From NCBI GenBank assembly GCA_963617485.1, contig CAVEPA010000010.1, positions 31,279 to 95,278 of the forward strand: a stretch of 64,000 nucleotides of DNA. The letters run 5' to 3'. Position numbers and translations under genes: made by a program. Origin of the DNA: UBA1757 sp963617485. GTDB taxonomy: Bacteria > Bacteroidota > Bacteroidia > Bacteroidales > UBA1402. Below are positions 50,906 through 59,080 of the stretch, piece by piece. Positions within the stretch are counted from its first letter, which is position 1, and each line of letters opens with the position of its first letter. The notes below the pieces were generated by a model, which worked only from the letters and a program-made list of their open reading frames with translations, was not told the origin of the DNA and searched no databases.

Positions 50906-53791
50906 ATGAAGACTTGGAAAGACAATCTTGAAGAAACCAAACAGCACTACCTCGACTGGTGGAACCACAAAGGTTTGGTGCTGAATATGTGGGAACATTT
51001 TCAAAACGGCGTTCAGCCTCATGCCGATGTGCCGGCTCCCGCTCCCGCAAAAGACCTGAACCAAAAATGGTTCGACCCCGAATGGCGCGCCCAGTACCTC
51101 GACTGGTATGTGGCCCACAGTTGCCTCAAGGCCGACATCTTGCCCGTAGCCAACACCCAATTGGGTCCGGGTTCTTTGGCAGCCATCTTGGGCGGGCGGC
51201 TGGAAGGCGGCGAAGACACCATTTGGATACATCCCGACCCCGATTTCAAGGAAGACATCGTTTTCAATCCTGACAATCAGGCTTGGAAACTGCACAAGGA
51301 CTTGCTGCGTGCCTGCAAAGACAAGGCGCAAGGTCATTACTACGTGGGTATGCCCGACTTGATGGAAGGTCTGGACATTCTGGCCGCGCTCAAGGGTACC
51401 GACAACGTGCTTATCGACCTGCTGACACAAGGCGATGTAGTGGAAAAGCAACTGCAAGAGATCAACGACATCTACTTCAAGGTGTTCGACGAGCTTTATG
51501 ATATTATCCGCGAAGGCGACGAGATGGCTTTCTGCTACTTTTCAGCTTGGGCTCCCGGCAAGATGAGCAAGTTCCAGTGCGACATTTCCACTATGATAAG
51601 CGAAGAAGACTTCCGCCGTTTTGTACAGCCTTATATCCGCCAACAATGCCAGAAGATTCCCTACTCGCTCTATCACTTGGACGGCGTTGGGGCCATCAGG
51701 CACTTGCCGGCGCTGCTCGAAATTGACGAACTGAAAGCTATCCAATGGACACCCGGCGTGGGAGAACCTCAGGGTGGCTCTCCCAAATGGTACACCTTAT
51801 ACAAACAGATTCTGGCCGCCGGCAAGAGCCTGATGGCCTGCTGGGTAACTGTGGACGAACTGCGTCCGCTGCTCGATGCCATCGGCATAGAGGGCGTACA
51901 TTTGGAGATGGATTTCCACAACGAAGCCGAAGTGGAAGAGGCCCAGAAGATTGTGGACGAATACCGCAGCAAGGCTGCGGCTGCGAAGGCGAAAGCCGGA
52001 GCAGCCCCGGGCGGAGCAGCAGCAAGTTGCCCTTGCTGCAGCTCCGCCGCGCAGCCGGCCGCACCCGCCAAACAGCCCGAGCCAGCCACACCGACCGCCG
52101 CTGTGCCGGCCAAACGGCCCTTCACCGATTACATGAAGGAGCGCATTCTTATTCTGGACGGCGGTTTCGGCACCAGCCTGCAGGCCTACGGCCTGCAGGA
52201 ATCCGACTTCCGCGGTCAACTTTTCAGCCATCATTCCTGCGACCTGAAAGGCTGTAACGATGTGCTCTGCCTGACACGGCCCGCTTTGGTGGCCGAAGTG
52301 CACCGCCGTTTTGTGGAAGCAGGCGCCAACATCATCACCACCAACACTTTCAATGCCCAAGCCGTTTCGCTGCAAGGCTACAGCTTACAAGACCGCGTGC
52401 GCGACATCAATCTGGCCGCAGCCGTCATCGCCCGTAGCGTTGCCGACAGCCTCAGCCGTCCCGAACAGCCCGTCTATGTATTCGGCAGCATGGGCCCCAC
52501 CGACAAATGCATCGGACTGGAAAGCATCGGCAAGGACGAATTGCTGCAAGCCTACCGCGAACAGGCCGAAGCACTGATTTGTGGCGGAGTGGATGCCCTG
52601 CTCATCGAAACCATTTTCGATGCCGAAAACGCAAAAGTCGCCTTAGAAGCCTGCCGGGCAGCTATGGACAAGCTACAGCACCGTCTGCCCGTTTGCGTCA
52701 GCTACACCATCAAAGACCCCAAGGGCATCAACATGATGGGTCAGCACCTGATGGACTACATGAAGGCCCTGCCACAAGATTTGGTTACCTGCGTTGGACT
52801 GAACTGCTCGCTGGGAGCTGAATCAATGACTGCCTTCCTGCGCGAGATGGCCGCCAGCCTACCCTTCTTCATCTCGGCCTATCCCAATGCCGGTCTGCCC
52901 AACAAAGACGGCCAGTACGACCAAACGCCCGCTATGATGCGCCAGGCAGTCGCTCCCTTGGCTCAAGAACACATCGTCAACATTTTGGGTGGCTGCTGCG
53001 GCACCAGCTATGAGCATATCCGCCAAATCGCTACGCTGGCCAAAGAAGTGAGCGTCAGCTGGACGCAACCGCATACGCCCGTCACGGCTCCTCAGACCGA
53101 CAGCACTCATCCTTCATCGAATAACAACAATAACGATAAAACGACATCTTCCCCTATGGACAACAACATGCTCTATCAGGCCATTCTGACGGGAAAACTG
53201 CCCGATGCCGAAAAGGCCACCCAAGCCGCCATCGAAGCCGGCTGCTCACCCCAAGAAATCATCAACGGACAAATGATTGCCGCCATGAGTGAAATCGGAC
53301 AGCGTTTTCAGGACGGCAAGGCCTTCGTTCCCCAACTGCTAATGGCCGCGCGCGCCATGAAGGGAGCCATGCAAGTACTGGCCCCACAGATGGAAGGAGC
53401 CGCCGTGGAATCGTTGGGCAAAGCCGTCATCGGTACTGTCAAAGGTGACCTACACGATATTGGCAAGAACCTGGTGGCCTCTATGCTGGAAGGTTGCGGT
53501 TTCGAAGTAGTGAACATCGGTATCGATGTTTCGGCCGACAAATTCGTGGAAGCCGTCAAGGAGAACAATGCCGACATTCTGGTACTGAGCGCCTTGCTCA
53601 CCACCACCATGCCCTACATGAAAGAAGTGATTGATGCCTTGGAAGTTGCCGGCCTGCGCCAGAAGGTGAAGGTAATGGTGGGCGGCGCACCGCTGAGCGA
53701 GGAATACGCCCGCGAAATCGGTGCCGATGGTTATAGCGACAATGCCAACAGTGCCGTAGCTTTGGCCAAACGTCTGATGGGCAAAAACTAA
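50906..53791 (+). CDS. Three-part corrinoid methyltransferase fusion (UroD/MtaA-like + homocysteine S-methyltransferase + B12-binding)
   Basis: A 961-residue cytoplasmic protein. Residues 1-350 are a UroD/MtaA-type TIM barrel (MKTWKDNLEETKQHYLDWW start). At the place where MtaA-type enzymes have a zinc HxC, it reads HLDG (His257, Asp259); another HSC is at 71-73. An Ala/Pro linker with CPCC (375-378) leads to residues 410-705, a homocysteine S-methyltransferase: ILDGGFGTSLQ, TTNTFNA and zinc Cys634, Cys697, Cys698 (GGCCGT). A second linker of Asn/Ser/Thr leads to residues 751-961, a corrinoid protein with a helical cap and GDLHDIGKN (Asp848-x-His850-x-x-Gly), the base-off B12 ligand. It should pass a methyl group from an unknown donor through cobalamin to homocysteine. 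It lacks the folate and reactivation domains of MetH. The ATG at 50906 follows a -7 box. Confidence 0.9.
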   Translation: MKTWKDNLEETKQHYLDWWNHKGLVLNMWEHFQNGVQPHADVPAPAPAKDLNQKWFDPEWRAQYLDWYVAHSCLKADILPVANTQLGPGSLAAILGGRLEGGEDTIWIHPDPDFKEDIVFNPDNQAWKLHKDLLRACKDKAQGHYYVGMPDLMEGLDILAALKGTDNVLIDLLTQGDVVEKQLQEINDIYFKVFDELYDIIREGDEMAFCYFSAWAPGKMSKFQCDISTMISEEDFRRFVQPYIRQQCQKIPYSLYHLDGVGAIRHLPALLEIDELKAIQWTPGVGEPQGGSPKWYTLYKQILAAGKSLMACWVTVDELRPLLDAIGIEGVHLEMDFHNEAEVEEAQKIVDEYRSKAAAAKAKAGAAPGGAAASCPCCSSAAQPAAPAKQPEPATPTAAVPAKRPFTDYMKERILILDGGFGTSLQAYGLQESDFRGQLFSHHSCDLKGCNDVLCLTRPALVAEVHRRFVEAGANIITTNTFNAQAVSLQGYSLQDRVRDINLAAAVIARSVADSLSRPEQPVYVFGSMGPTDKCIGLESIGKDELLQAYREQAEALICGGVDALLIETIFDAENAKVALEACRAAMDKLQHRLPVCVSYTIKDPKGINMMGQHLMDYMKALPQDLVTCVGLNCSLGAESMTAFLREMAASLPFFISAYPNAGLPNKDGQYDQTPAMMRQAVAPLAQEHIVNILGGCCGTSYEHIRQIATLAKEVSVSWTQPHTPVTAPQTDSTHPSSNNNNNDKTTSSPMDNNMLYQAILTGKLPDAEKATQAAIEAGCSPQEIINGQMIAAMSEIGQRFQDGKAFVPQLLMAARAMKGAMQVLAPQMEGAAVESLGKAVIGTVKGDLHDIGKNLVASMLEGCGFEVVNIGIDVSADKFVEAVKENNADILVLSALLTTTMPYMKEVIDALEVAGLRQKVKVMVGGAPLSEEYAREIGADGYSDNANSAVALAKRLMGKN

Positions 53792-53800
53792 TCGGGAGAC

Positions 53801-54898
53801 TCAATTCTTCTGTCCCCAGCGTTCACACCAAAGTTCGTACAGCGGGAACAACTCTCCGGGCTCTTCGGAATACCAGCCATAGCCATTACGGCGCTCGTAG
53901 CCGATTTCCGAAATATCATACTTGACAATACCGTCCCTATCGCAACAGAAGGGGCGGTTTGTCTTTAAATCGCAGAAGCGTCCCCAAAGGTCGGGACCCT
54001 CGTTGCTTTCTATCCAAACACGGTTGGGACGGCCATCTTGGTCGGTAACAGTAGAGATGCGATGGTCGCTGATGCGGTTGGCCTCAAACCAGGCCATGGC
54101 GGCATGAACGGCTTGCTGAACTTCGGTCGAAGGATGGTCAAGTGCCATCAGCAACCGCACGATACCGGCCGATTCCGCGCCGCTGAGCGATGCGAGTTCG
54201 TAGGCACGCGCATTGGCCGGCTGCAAGGTAACTTCGTCGTGCTGGGCGCACCACACCGTCTTGACACCGTTCTGCACATATTGGGTCTTGAGAATACAGT
54301 CGATGCCGCGGTCGAAAGCATCGGCAATGCGCGCACGCAGGGCTTTGTCCACCAAAGGCCTGAAAATCTCGTCATCCTGAAGGATATGCCAAAAAAGCGT
54401 CATCACGTTCACCATGGCACCATCGTTGTAGGTGATGTGCGTATAGTAACCCTTGTCGCGCGAGAACTGCTTGAAACCGCCGTTGTCGTACTGAATGCTC
54501 AGCAGAAACTCCAGTCCCCGTCGGAAGGCCTGGCGGTAACGCTCATCGGGTTGCACTTGGTACTGATTGGCCAAAAACACCAGCTCGGTATAGGTGGCCT
54601 TGTTGTCGATGGTAGACTCGGTAATGGCGGCGCGTCCCTGCACCGCAGCCAAACTGTCCTCGGGCGACAGTTTCTGACGGTATTTGCGGTAGTTTTTCTC
54701 CCAGCCGCCATTATCCTTTTGCATCAGCAGGACGTTTTCGGCCACTATCATCGATTCTGGACTGCCATACCAGGCGTCGCGAGCCGGCAGACGGCCTTTG
54801 CTCAAACGCAAAGCCAGCGGATTCTTTTCGGCAGCCGTCATTGTCAACGACAGCGTCAACATCGGCACAAGCAGCGCCATAGCAAGTAACTTCTTCAT
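53801..54898 (-). CDS. pelA: Pectate lyase, polysaccharide lyase family 10
   Basis: A 365-residue exported enzyme with signal peptide (MKKLLAMALLVPMLTLSLTM). PL10 signatures in order: NVLLMQKDNGGWEKN, THITYNDGAMVNVM (about 150), LQPANARAYELASLSGAES (about 225) and FCCDRDGIVKYDISEIGYER. The alpha/alpha toroid uses Arg with Asp-bound calcium to cleave de-esterified galacturonan by beta-elimination. It complements the GH28 and uxaAB operon 14 kb away. It is last in a nadA-rdgB/porZ unit, 9 bp after porZ. No lipobox and no sorting tail were seen, so it is probably periplasmic. Confidence 0.94.
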   Translation of the reverse strand: MKKLLAMALLVPMLTLSLTMTAAEKNPLALRLSKGRLPARDAWYGSPESMIVAENVLLMQKDNGGWEKNYRKYRQKLSPEDSLAAVQGRAAITESTIDNKATYTELVFLANQYQVQPDERYRQAFRRGLEFLLSIQYDNGGFKQFSRDKGYYTHITYNDGAMVNVMTLFWHILQDDEIFRPLVDKALRARIADAFDRGIDCILKTQYVQNGVKTVWCAQHDEVTLQPANARAYELASLSGAESAGIVRLLMALDHPSTEVQQAVHAAMAWFEANRISDHRISTVTDQDGRPNRVWIESNEGPDLWGRFCDLKTNRPFCCDRDGIVKYDISEIGYERRNGYGWYSEEPGELFPLYELWCERWGQKN

Positions 54899-54907
54899 CT
54901 TTTCAAA

Positions 54908-57286
54908 TCAATTGACCACTACAATTTTTGCTACCATACCCGTCGAGCCGTCCTGGGCAGCGGCAAAGACCAGATAGACACCTGTGGACACGCGGCTTCC
55001 ATCGCCCTGACTGAGGTTCCAAAGGAATTGTCCGCCCAGCGAGCGGCCGGTAGTCATCAGACGTCCGTTGATATCTGTAATTTTCACTTGAGAGTTTTCC
55101 ATCAGACCCGTCACCACCACATCGCCCACAAACTCGGGACGCACGGGGTTGGGATACACCGTCACCGAACTGTAATCGGGCTGGGCGCTCACCGCATCGC
55201 TACGATAGGAGACTATGCCCGCTTCGGTACCCATAAAGACCTCACCCGTAGTGGGATGCACCAGAATGTCGTACACCACATCCGAAGGCAAGGGACTGTT
55301 GTTGGCCGTAAAATGATGGATGGTTTCCAAACCGTCCTCCGAAAGCAGATACACACCGTCGTTGTTGGTTGCCAGCCATTTGCGGTTGGCAGCGTCCACG
55401 GCGATACCGTAAATCATGGAGTTGCCGAGCAGATAATCGGCCTCGTTGGTGCCGTCGTTGCGAGGCACTTTCACTCGCGTGTAGGTGGGCGTTGCCGTAT
55501 CGAGGATGCTGGCGCTATTGGATAAAATGAGCGGGCCGTAGGTGCCTCCCACCCAAATGTTGCCTTTGAGGTCTTCTACCACGCAATGCATGGTGTGGCC
55601 GTTGTAGGAGTTGCCGTCCTGGTCTACCAAGTTGGTGCTTATCCAGCGGGTGCGGTCGTCGGAAAAGTCGGTAAGCGTACCGCGCGTATCAATGATGAAC
55701 AAGCCTGGTTCCACGCGCTCGGAATTAATCCAGACCAGACCGTTGGAGGCAAAAAGAATGTCATCCCAAGAAGGGGCCGTGCCGCAGAAATTGCTGTAAT
55801 CGGGTTGCAGCCAACTGCCGTCGGGACGTATGATGTGAATGTTGCCACGACCGTTTATCTGGTCGGAATTGAGCAACCAGAAATTGCCTTCACTGTCGCA
55901 AGTGATGCCATCGGTGCGTACATAGCGCTGTGGGTTGTCGGGAAACATCGTCACCAGCGGACTGTTGCTCGAATTGTAGACGCTGTCCAGTATACCGTTG
56001 CGGAACTCCAACAGACCGTCGCCCCAAGTGCAGGCAAAGATATGGTTTTCATCGCGGGGGTCGATGGCGAATTTCAGCACATCCTGAAAAGAGAAGCCCA
56101 GTTTGGCCTTGAGCTGGTCGGCGGTTTCGGCTATCAGCGAATGCCATTCCTCGCCATCGTAACAGAGCAGCCCGCCATCCCAACGGTAACGGTCACCCCA
56201 ACGTCCGCCACTGCTGCAATAGAGTTTATCGTCACGGAGAAACATCTTCCAAGCCGTCTGCGATTGCGGTCCGTTGGGACAAATAAGGCTGTCTGTGCAG
56301 GCATAGGCATCGATATCGGCTTGATAATCCCAGATACACAATCCTTTGCGACCCGAAGCGGCATACATGCGCTGTCCGTCGAAATCTACGCGCAGTGCCT
56401 CGGTGATATCGGTAGTGATGTTGTTGCCGGTAAGAAAACGCAATTGTCGACCCTCGCCGTTGTACATGGCCAGCACATGGGCACTCCGGCAGACAAGCAG
56501 ATATTCGCCACAGCTGTACATATCGCTGACAAAGCCGTAATAGCTGCGTAGCTGCAGGATGGTTTGGGTATCGACATCGTAACGGTAAAGGCGGTTGTCG
56601 GTCAATAGGAGCATCTGTCCTTGCCAGTCGAGCATACGGATGGGCAATGGGCTGAGGGTCAGGTTCAAGGCCTGCCACTGTGAAAAGTCGAGCAGGTTGC
56701 GCCCCAGCCGGCCTTGATACAAACCTTGGTCGCTGAGCAGATACAGACAGCTGTCGGTGAGCATGGCATCTTTGATGTGCAGATAACTGCCGTCAGGCTG
56801 ACGGAAGATATAACTCTCGCTTATTTCGCGAGCCTGCATATCCACTTGCAACAGACCGATATTGGTGGCCAAAAGGGCGTACTTGCCGTACATGCGTATC
56901 CGATTGACGCTTTTGTCGGCGGCCAGCGTCTTGTCGCGGTAGTCAGAAAGGTTGAAGATATCGCCATCGGCACCGATGATGTCCACATTGCCGTCGCTGT
57001 AGAGCAACAGCGTTTTGCCGGTCGGTTCGTTGTAGGCCATCTGCGACACTTGATTGCCGCTAAGTCCGTCCAGCATGCTGTAAGCCTGAATGGAAGCGTC
57101 CGCCGGGTCATAAGAGTAGAGATGCCCTTGCGAGCTGACGTAAACCTTAGCGGGCGTGTACAGCACTTGATTGGCCTTGGCATACGAGAAGTGCGTGCGC
57201 CACTCACCGATGCGCATCTGGGCCGACAAAGACGAAAGTCCCGCCGACAGCAGCAACAGCAAGTACAGAGCCAAGGCTTTTCTCAT
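54908..57286 (-). CDS. porZ: PorZ-like type IX secretion protein with beta-propellers
   Basis: A 792-residue secreted protein. Signal MRKALALYLLLLLSAGLSSL is followed by RIGEWRTHFSYAKANQV, which is close to the PorZ start. Repeated propeller blades follow (two-component-regulator-propeller style: LAADKSVNRIRMYGKYALLA, DGITCDSEGNFWLLNSD, NSMIYGIAVDAANRKWLATN), then a C-terminal sorting domain from about 705 (VTVYPNPVRP, and ending VAKIVVVN). PorZ in P. gingivalis stays on the surface as part of the attachment complex that links cargo to A-LPS. Length (about 776 there) agrees. It lies 12 bp after the nadA-rdgB fusion. Confidence 0.85.
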   Translation of the reverse strand: MRKALALYLLLLLSAGLSSLSAQMRIGEWRTHFSYAKANQVLYTPAKVYVSSQGHLYSYDPADASIQAYSMLDGLSGNQVSQMAYNEPTGKTLLLYSDGNVDIIGADGDIFNLSDYRDKTLAADKSVNRIRMYGKYALLATNIGLLQVDMQAREISESYIFRQPDGSYLHIKDAMLTDSCLYLLSDQGLYQGRLGRNLLDFSQWQALNLTLSPLPIRMLDWQGQMLLLTDNRLYRYDVDTQTILQLRSYYGFVSDMYSCGEYLLVCRSAHVLAMYNGEGRQLRFLTGNNITTDITEALRVDFDGQRMYAASGRKGLCIWDYQADIDAYACTDSLICPNGPQSQTAWKMFLRDDKLYCSSGGRWGDRYRWDGGLLCYDGEEWHSLIAETADQLKAKLGFSFQDVLKFAIDPRDENHIFACTWGDGLLEFRNGILDSVYNSSNSPLVTMFPDNPQRYVRTDGITCDSEGNFWLLNSDQINGRGNIHIIRPDGSWLQPDYSNFCGTAPSWDDILFASNGLVWINSERVEPGLFIIDTRGTLTDFSDDRTRWISTNLVDQDGNSYNGHTMHCVVEDLKGNIWVGGTYGPLILSNSASILDTATPTYTRVKVPRNDGTNEADYLLGNSMIYGIAVDAANRKWLATNNDGVYLLSEDGLETIHHFTANNSPLPSDVVYDILVHPTTGEVFMGTEAGIVSYRSDAVSAQPDYSSVTVYPNPVRPEFVGDVVVTGLMENSQVKITDINGRLMTTGRSLGGQFLWNLSQGDGSRVSTGVYLVFAAAQDGSTGMVAKIVVVN

Positions 57287-57298
57287 ATGTGTATTAGG

Positions 57299-58834
57299 TT
57301 AGCGCTTGAGCAGAAAATTGGCAAAGGAACGCACCGCACGGCCTCGGTGACTGATGTTGTTCTTTTCTTCGGGGCCCATTTCGGCAAAGGTCAACTCCGA
57401 ACCCTCGGGACGGAAAACCGGGTCGTAACCGAAACCTTTCTTACCCTTGCGCTCGGTGGTGATTTCGCCCCGCACTTCGCCTTCGAAAAGGTATTCCTTA
57501 CCATCCATGATAAGGGCGATAACGGTTCTAAAACGGGCCTTGCGGTTTTCGATGCCCTTCATCACACGCAGTATTTTGTCGACATTCTGCTCGAAAGTGC
57601 AGCCCTCGCCGGCAAAACGCGCGGTAAACACACCGGGAGCGCCGCCCAAGGCTTCCACTTCCAGGCCCGTATCGTCGGCAAAGCAGTCGGTACCGTACTT
57701 TTGGTACACATAACGGGCCTTCTGCAGGGCATTGCCCACCAAGGTATCGGCCGTTTCGGGTATTTCTTCGTTGCAGCCCAACTCACCCAGATTCACAATT
57801 TCCACTTTGTCTTTCAAGATAGCCGATACTTCTTCGGTCTTGTGCAGGTTGTGCGTGGCAAACACCAGACGGGGCAAGGTTGTTTTGACGGACTTTTGAG
57901 CCTTGGGAGCCGAAAGTTCCAACATACGCTGTATCGATTTGGCGGCAGCCTTGGCCACTTCGGCATTGACGGTTACTTCAGGGGTTTCGTCGCGCAGGCA
58001 GAGATAGAGTTTTTCGAGCGTGTTGAGGTGCATCGATTCGCAAAGGTTCAGGGGCGCATCGGTGGTGGGCAGAGCCGGAATAAACTTCTTGTCTGGACAG
58101 AGCTTCTGCAATTCCACCAGCACGCCGGCTTCGGTAACGATGATAAACTGCTTGTCGTCAGACTTTTGGGCATAGGCAATAATGCCGGAAGTGGCACCTG
58201 CGTAGTCAGACAAATCGACGATTTCTTGCGGGCATTCGGGATGACAAAGCACCTTGGCTGCGGGATAGCGTTCCTTGAGGGCTTTGAGCTTTTCGACCGA
58301 GAAACGGGCATGCACATGGCAGGCACCATCCCAAAGCAGCATCTGGCGGCCGGTCAGACCATTGATATAATTGCCCAGATTATGGTCTGGACCGAAAATC
58401 AACTTTTCATCTTTGGGGAAGGATTCCACTATCTTGACGGCGTTGCTCGAAGTCACCACCACGTCGGTCAGGGCCTTGACAGCTGCCGAAGTGTTCACAT
58501 AGCTAATAACCTTGTGCTGGGGATGCGCCTGTTTGAAAGCGGCTAAAGCAGCGGCCTGACAACTGTCGGCCAAGGAGCAGCCGGTATTGGCATCGGGGAT
58601 AAGTACTTTTTTGTCGGGCGAGATAATTTTAGCAGTTTCGGCCATAAAATGCACCCCACACATGACGATGATGTCGGCATCGGTTTTGGCGGCATGCTGG
58701 GCCAAAGCCAGACTGTCACCTATAAAATCGGCAATATCCTGAATATCTTTGTCCTGATAATAATGCGCCATGATAAGCGCGTTCTTTTCCTTGCGGAGAC
58801 GGTTGATTTCTTCAACCAGGAAGTCCTTTTCCAT
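57299..58834 (-). CDS. nadA-rdgB: Quinolinate synthase NadA fused to dITP/XTP pyrophosphatase RdgB
   Basis: A 511-residue two-enzyme protein. Residues 1-305 are NadA: MAHYYQDKDIQDIADFIGDS at the start, then VMCGVHFMAETAK (Cys59), VLCHPECPQEI (Cys197/201) and NLCESMHLNTLEKL (Cys265), which fit the three [4Fe-4S] cysteine positions. After a roughly 15-residue linker, residues 321-511 are RdgB/HAM1: LVFATHNLHKTEEV, FADDTGLEVEALGGAPGVFT, GKKGFGYDPVFRP and NNISHRGRAVRSF, complete to the C-terminus. NadA makes quinolinate for NAD; RdgB hydrolyses non-canonical purine triphosphates. No stop codon separates them. The start is the ATG at 58834; an in-frame start at 58867 would lie over the promoter. 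Confidence 0.92.
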   Translation of the reverse strand: MEKDFLVEEINRLRKEKNALIMAHYYQDKDIQDIADFIGDSLALAQHAAKTDADIIVMCGVHFMAETAKIISPDKKVLIPDANTGCSLADSCQAAALAAFKQAHPQHKVISYVNTSAAVKALTDVVVTSSNAVKIVESFPKDEKLIFGPDHNLGNYINGLTGRQMLLWDGACHVHARFSVEKLKALKERYPAAKVLCHPECPQEIVDLSDYAGATSGIIAYAQKSDDKQFIIVTEAGVLVELQKLCPDKKFIPALPTTDAPLNLCESMHLNTLEKLYLCLRDETPEVTVNAEVAKAAAKSIQRMLELSAPKAQKSVKTTLPRLVFATHNLHKTEEVSAILKDKVEIVNLGELGCNEEIPETADTLVGNALQKARYVYQKYGTDCFADDTGLEVEALGGAPGVFTARFAGEGCTFEQNVDKILRVMKGIENRKARFRTVIALIMDGKEYLFEGEVRGEITTERKGKKGFGYDPVFRPEGSELTFAEMGPEEKNNISHRGRAVRSFANFLLKR

Positions 58835-58864
58835 AGAGGTTAATAAATAAGGAGTATGAAGGGA

Positions 58865-58896
58865 CAAAAATAGTGCATCGGGCCAATAGTCGCAAA
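58865..58896 (-). promoter_or_regulatory. nadA-rdgB promoter
   Basis: On the minus strand: TTTG (58893-58896), 20 bp spacer, TATTTTTG (58865-58872), 30 bp before the ATG. It is divergent from korA. Confidence 0.65.
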
Positions 58897-58967
58897 TTGT
58901 GACCGTCCTTTTTAGTTTTGCATATTTTTCGTATATTCAGAAAATATAAATATTTGTTTAAGTAGGC

Positions 58968-58998
58968 TTGCAAACTAATTCCGCTATTATTACTTTTG
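58968..58998 (+). promoter_or_regulatory. korA promoter
   Basis: TTG (58968-58970), 20 bp spacer, TACTTTTG (58991-58998), then an 82 nt leader to the ATG at 59081. Confidence 0.65.
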
Positions 58999-59080
58999 CA
59001 GCGCTTTTGGGGACGCTTATCCCTGAATACAAAACAAAAAGCTGTCAATCAAACAAATAGCATCTTATCAACTCAACATT

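Noticed and set aside
50906..53791. Annotation of the fusion as methionine synthase MetH
   Set aside because: The pterin-binding and AdoMet-activation domains are absent, the domain order differs, and an extra UroD-like domain is at the front.
57860..57960. Splitting nadA and rdgB into two genes
   Set aside because: There is no stop codon between the domains and no ribosome binding site or promoter before the RdgB half. The frame is continuous.
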